Of a DNA stretch of 64,000 bases, positions 61,136-64,000 are shown in pieces (the stretch's first letter is position 1; every line of letters starts with the position of its first letter). The DNA comes from Rhizobium sp. C1 (GTDB taxonomy: Bacteria; Pseudomonadota; Alphaproteobacteria; Rhizobiales; Rhizobiaceae): NCBI RefSeq assembly GCF_021026335.1, contig NZ_JAJNCY010000004.1, positions 310,001 through 374,000 on the forward strand, given 5' to 3'. The position numbers were made by a program, and so were the translations under genes. A model generated the notes under the pieces. That model worked only from the letters and a program-made list of their open reading frames with translations. It did not search any database and was not told the origin of the DNA.

Positions 61136-61166
61136 CGGTGTGCTGGAACGCGCGCCGGGTTTTCCC
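61131..61166 (+). terminator. Candidate terminator of pckA
   Basis: AAACCCGG pairs with CCGGGTTT (61131-61138 with 61155-61162). The stem continues inward to 13 pairs with two G-T pairs and a 6-nt loop; TTTCCCG follows. Confidence 0.65.
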
Positions 61167-61241
61167 GTTTCCGGGTTGTTTGACGCCGGCGGAACATGTG
61201 AAATAGAGGTCAGCGTCCGCAACGCCGCAGGAATAGGAAGA

Positions 61242-61676
61242 ATGGCCAGCGAAGACCTCATCATCTCGAGCCGCGTCACGATCAACGGCTGGGAACTGAC
61301 CGAGCAGTTCATCCTCGCCGGCGGGCCCGGCGGGCAGAATGTCAACAAGGTCGCGAGCGCCGTCCAGCTCTTCTTCCCGCTGATGGCCTCGCCCTCGTTG
61401 TCCGATACCGTCAAGGAGCGCGCCGCCAAGATCGCCGGTCGCCGACTGTCGAAGGAGGGCGTGCTGCTCATCGAGGCAAGTCGCTTTCGCAGCCAGGACC
61501 GCAACCGGGAAGATGCCCGGGAACGCCTGAAGGCACTGATCGTTGAGGCGATGCAGCCCCCACCGCCGCCGCGCCGGAAGACGAAGCCGACCAAGGGTTC
61601 CATCGAACGCAGACTGAAGGCCAAGTCCGGCCGCTCTGAGATCAAGAAGATGCGCGGCAAACCGGGTGGCGATTGA
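61242..61676 (+). CDS. arfB: Alternative ribosome-rescue factor ArfB
   Basis: Peptidyl-tRNA hydrolase that frees ribosomes stalled on non-stop mRNA; 144 residues from the ATG at 61242. The catalytic GGQ is at residues 30-32 in AGGPGGQNVNK. The C-terminal tail is basic (PTKGSIERRLKAKSGR), the part that enters the empty mRNA channel in the E. coli protein. The frame is open far upstream through pckA, but only this start gives a normal ArfB. alkB follows 29 bp downstream. Confidence 0.93.
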   Translation: MASEDLIISSRVTINGWELTEQFILAGGPGGQNVNKVASAVQLFFPLMASPSLSDTVKERAAKIAGRRLSKEGVLLIEASRFRSQDRNREDARERLKALIVEAMQPPPPPRRKTKPTKGSIERRLKAKSGRSEIKKMRGKPGGD

Positions 61677-61705
61677 AGGCGTAGAACGATCTGAGGAGTA
61701 GGGCG

Positions 61706-62317
61706 ATGAAAGAGCTTCCCGAAGATTTCATCTATTTGCCCGGCTATCTTGACCGGGAGGCTCAGGCCTCGCTGCTTGAGGCCGTTCGCGCCGGTGTCAC
61801 CGAGGCTCCGCTTTTTACGCCCACCATGCCAAAGACCGGCAAGCCCATGTCGGTCCGCATGACGAATTTCGGTGCGCTGGGCTGGGTGACCGACAAGGAG
61901 CGGGGATATCGTTATCAGCCCACGCATCCCGTGAACGCCAAGCCATGGCCTGCCATCCCTCCAGCTCTTCTCGACATGTGGCGCGCGCTATCGAACTACC
62001 CGAAAGACCCGGAAGCCTGCCTCGTCAACTTCTATGGCCCCGAGGCCAAGATGGGCTTGCATCAGGATCGCGACGAGATGGAGTTTGCGGCCCCGGTGCT
62101 ATCAATCTCGCTGGGCGACACCTGCCTGTTTCGCATCGGAGGCGAGGAGCGAACCGGACCGGCAGCTTCGATCAAGCTTTCGAGCGGCGATGTGGTTCTG
62201 CTGGCAGGCAAGAGCCGGCTGGCGTTTCACGGCGTGACGCGCATCTATCCCGGAACCTCGACACTTCTAAAAGGCGAGGGCCGGGTGAACCTGACTTTGC
62301 GCCGCGTCAATCCCTGA
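61706..62317 (+). CDS. alkB: AlkB-type 2-oxoglutarate/Fe(II) dioxygenase
   Basis: Oxidative demethylase for alkylated DNA or RNA; 203 residues. The iron ligands are H119 and D121 in GLHQDRDE and H175 in AFHGVTRI. The 2-oxoglutarate arginines are in NLTLRRVNP near the C-terminus. FTPTMPKTGKPMSVRMTNFG resembles the nucleotide-recognition lid of AlkB. It probably forms a transcript with arfB and converges on coaA. Confidence 0.92.
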   Translation: MKELPEDFIYLPGYLDREAQASLLEAVRAGVTEAPLFTPTMPKTGKPMSVRMTNFGALGWVTDKERGYRYQPTHPVNAKPWPAIPPALLDMWRALSNYPKDPEACLVNFYGPEAKMGLHQDRDEMEFAAPVLSISLGDTCLFRIGGEERTGPAASIKLSSGDVVLLAGKSRLAFHGVTRIYPGTSTLLKGEGRVNLTLRRVNP

Positions 62318-62326
62318 TAGCTCAAC

Positions 62327-63322
62327 TCAAAGCTTGCGCAGCGCCACTTCCTCGATGAGGTGGTTATTGCCCTTGCGCAGAATGAGATCGGCGCGCGGCC
62401 GCGTCGGCAGGATGTTTTCACGCAGGTTCTTCAGGTTGGTATTCGCCCAGAGGCCTTCCGCGATCTTCAGCGCATCCGCTTCGCTCACTTCCGCATAGCG
62501 ATGGAAGTAGGATTCCGGCTTCTTGAATGCCGTTTCCCGCAGCCGCATGAAGCGGTCGATATACCAGGTGTGAATCTGGCTTTCTTCCGCGTCGATATAG
62601 ATCGAGAAGTCGAAGAAATCGGAGACGATCGGCACGATCTTGCCGTCTGCCGGCAGATTGCGCGCTTGGAGGACGTTGATCCCTTCGAAGATCAGGATAT
62701 CGGGACGGTCGACAATGTCGAACTCGTTGTCGAGCACGTCATAGGTCAGGTGCGAATATTTCGGCGCCTTCACATTCGGCTGCCCCGCCTTGATGGCGGA
62801 AAGGAAGCGCAGGAGCTGCCCGATGTCGTAGCTTTCGGGGAAGCCCTTCCGGTCCATGATCTTCTGGGCATTCAGAACGGCATTCGGATAGAGAAAGCCG
62901 TCCGTCGTCACCAGATCGACCTTCGGGCTCGACGGCCAGCGGGCCAGTAGCTGCTTCAGGATACGCGCCGTCGTCGACTTGCCGACCGCCACGGAGCCGG
63001 CAATGCCGATCACGAAGGGCGTCTTGATGTCATTATCCATCGACAGAAAGCGCTGCCGCTGCCGGAAGAGAAGCTGCGAAGATTCCACGTGAGCGGAGAG
63101 CAGGCGCGAGAGGGACAGATAGATTCGCCGTACTTCCGAAATGTCGATCGGGTCATTGAGCGAGCGAAGCTGTCGAACTTCTTCGGCAGTGAGAGTTAGC
63201 GGCGTATCGGCTCGAAACTGCGACCACTGGTCTGCGGTGAAAAATCGATACGGGGAATAGTCGTTGGGTTGGAAATGGTCCAAGGCTTCCGCCGCTTCGA
63301 TGTCACCGACGATGCTGTTCAT
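62327..63322 (-). CDS. coaA: Pantothenate kinase (type I)
   Basis: First step of coenzyme A synthesis; 331 residues. The P-loop is [15 protein letters not shown] and [12 protein letters not shown] is the family motif. FEGINVLQ is also clear. Its start overlaps the hisE stop (ATGA), giving a hisF-hisE-coaA leftward transcript. The tail ends 10 bp from the converging alkB stop without an obvious terminator. Confidence 0.96.
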   Translation of the reverse strand: MNSIVGDIEAAEALDHFQPNDYSPYRFFTADQWSQFRADTPLTLTAEEVRQLRSLNDPIDISEVRRIYLSLSRLLSAHVESSQLLFRQRQRFLSMDNDIKTPFVIGIAGSVAVGKSTTARILKQLLARWPSSPKVDLVTTDGFLYPNAVLNAQKIMDRKGFPESYDIGQLLRFLSAIKAGQPNVKAPKYSHLTYDVLDNEFDIVDRPDILIFEGINVLQARNLPADGKIVPIVSDFFDFSIYIDAEESQIHTWYIDRFMRLRETAFKKPESYFHRYAEVSEADALKIAEGLWANTNLKNLRENILPTRPRADLILRKGNNHLIEEVALRKL

Positions 63323-63642
63323 GATGGCTTCCGGCTCGCCTTTTCCTTGAGGCCCGATTGCGCCGTGCGACGCTCGAGCTCTGCCATGACGTCGCTGATC
63401 GGGATGCCGGCAATGCCGAGAACCACGAGAAGATGATAGATCAGGTCCGCCGCCTCGTAGGTGAGGTTTTCGCGGTCATCAGTGACGGCGGCCATCACGG
63501 CTTCGATAGCCTCTTCGCCGAGCTTCTTCGCCGCCTTCGGCTGCCCACCCGCATAAAGCTTGGCCGTCCAGGATTCCTCCGGCGACGCCTTGGCGCGATT
63601 GGCGACAATGGCTTCGAGATCAGAAAGCGAAAAGCCGCTCAT
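63319..63642 (-). CDS. hisE: Phosphoribosyl-ATP pyrophosphatase
   Basis: Second step of histidine synthesis; 107 residues. The MazG-like helical fold is recognised by [14 protein letters not shown], the metal-binding EEAIEAVMA and [12 protein letters not shown]. It overlaps hisF upstream and coaA downstream by 4 bp each, indicating coupled translation. Confidence 0.95.
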   Translation of the reverse strand: MSGFSLSDLEAIVANRAKASPEESWTAKLYAGGQPKAAKKLGEEAIEAVMAAVTDDRENLTYEAADLIYHLLVVLGIAGIPISDVMAELERRTAQSGLKEKASRKPS

Positions 63643-64000
63643 GCCGCCTCTCCCGCAGGATCGAGCCGCATGGCAATGCCGTGTTCGGCCATGTAGCGCT
63701 TCGCCTCGCCGACCGAATAGGTGCCGAAATGGAAGATCGAGGCGGCGAGAACCGCCGTTGCATGGCCGTCACGAATACCCTCGACCATGTGATCGAGATT
63801 GCCGACGCCGCCGGATGCGATCACCGGCACATGCACGGCATCCGCAATGGTGCGGGTGAGGCCGATATCGTAGCCCGACTTCTGCCCGTCGCGGTCCATG
63901 GAGGTCAAGAGCAACTCACCAGCCCCGCGCTCGACCATCTTGATGGCAAATTCAACCGCATCGATGCCGGTCGCGTTGCGGCCGCCATGGGTAAAGATTT
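63639..64000 (-). CDS. hisF: Imidazole glycerol phosphate synthase subunit HisF (partial)
   Basis: C-terminal part (about 120 residues) of HisF, cut by the end of the window. [33 protein letters not shown] (with the second catalytic aspartate) and [13 protein letters not shown] (phosphate loop) are diagnostic. It makes imidazole glycerol phosphate with HisH. The reading frame continues beyond position 64000. Confidence 0.95.
   Translation of the reverse strand, partial: IFTHGGRNATGIDAVEFAIKMVERGAGELLLTSMDRDGQKSGYDIGLTRTIADAVHVPVIASGGVGNLDHMVEGIRDGHATAVLAASIFHFGTYSVGEAKRYMAEHGIAMRLDPAGEAA

Overview
This window is a stretch of ordinary, high-GC alphaproteobacterial chromosome, almost certainly from the Rhizobiaceae (Rhizobium/Agrobacterium type). 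The evidence is gene order and content: hemE beside the replication origin, then hemJ-rho-mnmE-mnmG-rsmG-parA-parB on one side and maf-aroE-coaE-dnaQ-secB-fxsA-timA-mltA on the other. Further markers are pckA divergent from chvI-chvG-hprK-EIIA-HPr-ahcY, a tyrosine-type DivL, and a two-palindrome intergenic repeat of the rhizobial RIME kind. I cannot name the genus or species from sequence alone. No tRNA, rRNA, transposase, prophage or CRISPR array was seen.

Layout. 1-9.1 kb: rsmB, htpX, a SdhAF4-like small protein, an exported SNase-like nuclease, acs, the cell-cycle regulator trcR, prpE and a PLP-binding protein. 9.2-13.4 kb: leuS-lptE-holA operon. 13.6-22.4 kb: leftward block of segregation and tRNA-modification genes, rho and heme genes. 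22.4-22.96 kb: the chromosomal origin, with a cluster of DnaA boxes and a CtrA-like site. 22.96-29.8 kb: rightward housekeeping genes leaving the origin. 29.9-41.4 kb: gyrB, a nitroreductase, PHA depolymerase, DUF2852, a YgjP-like metalloprotease, and trpF-trpB-trpA then accD-folC. 41.4-53.4 kb: leftward unit divL, tsaE-amgK fusion, murU-like gene, addB, addA, then trxA. 53.6-59.2 kb: leftward ahcY, HPr, EIIA(Man), short HprK, ChvG, ChvI. 59.5-64 kb: pckA, arfB and alkB rightward; coaA, hisE and a partial hisF leftward.

How it works together. The region is the origin and centromere domain of the chromosome. oriC lies between hemE and maf, parA and parB sit about 7-9 kb away, and four parS-like 16-mers are scattered over 55 kb: inside rsmG, at the maf stop codon, downstream of trcR and downstream of pckA. 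Cell-cycle control is represented by TrcR, DivL and the CtrA-like site. Envelope and carbon sensing is represented by ChvG/ChvI with the incomplete regulatory PTS and by pckA. Peptidoglycan sugar salvage is suggested by AmgK and MurU.

I found no cryptic defence island or clearly new multi-gene system. The observations most worth follow-up are the parS array, the DivL-TsaE/AmgK-MurU-AddBA gene unit, the TsaE-AmgK fusion, an AccD lacking three of four zinc-ribbon cysteines, and several unassigned palindromic operators (upstream of trcR, ahcY, phaZ and gyrB).
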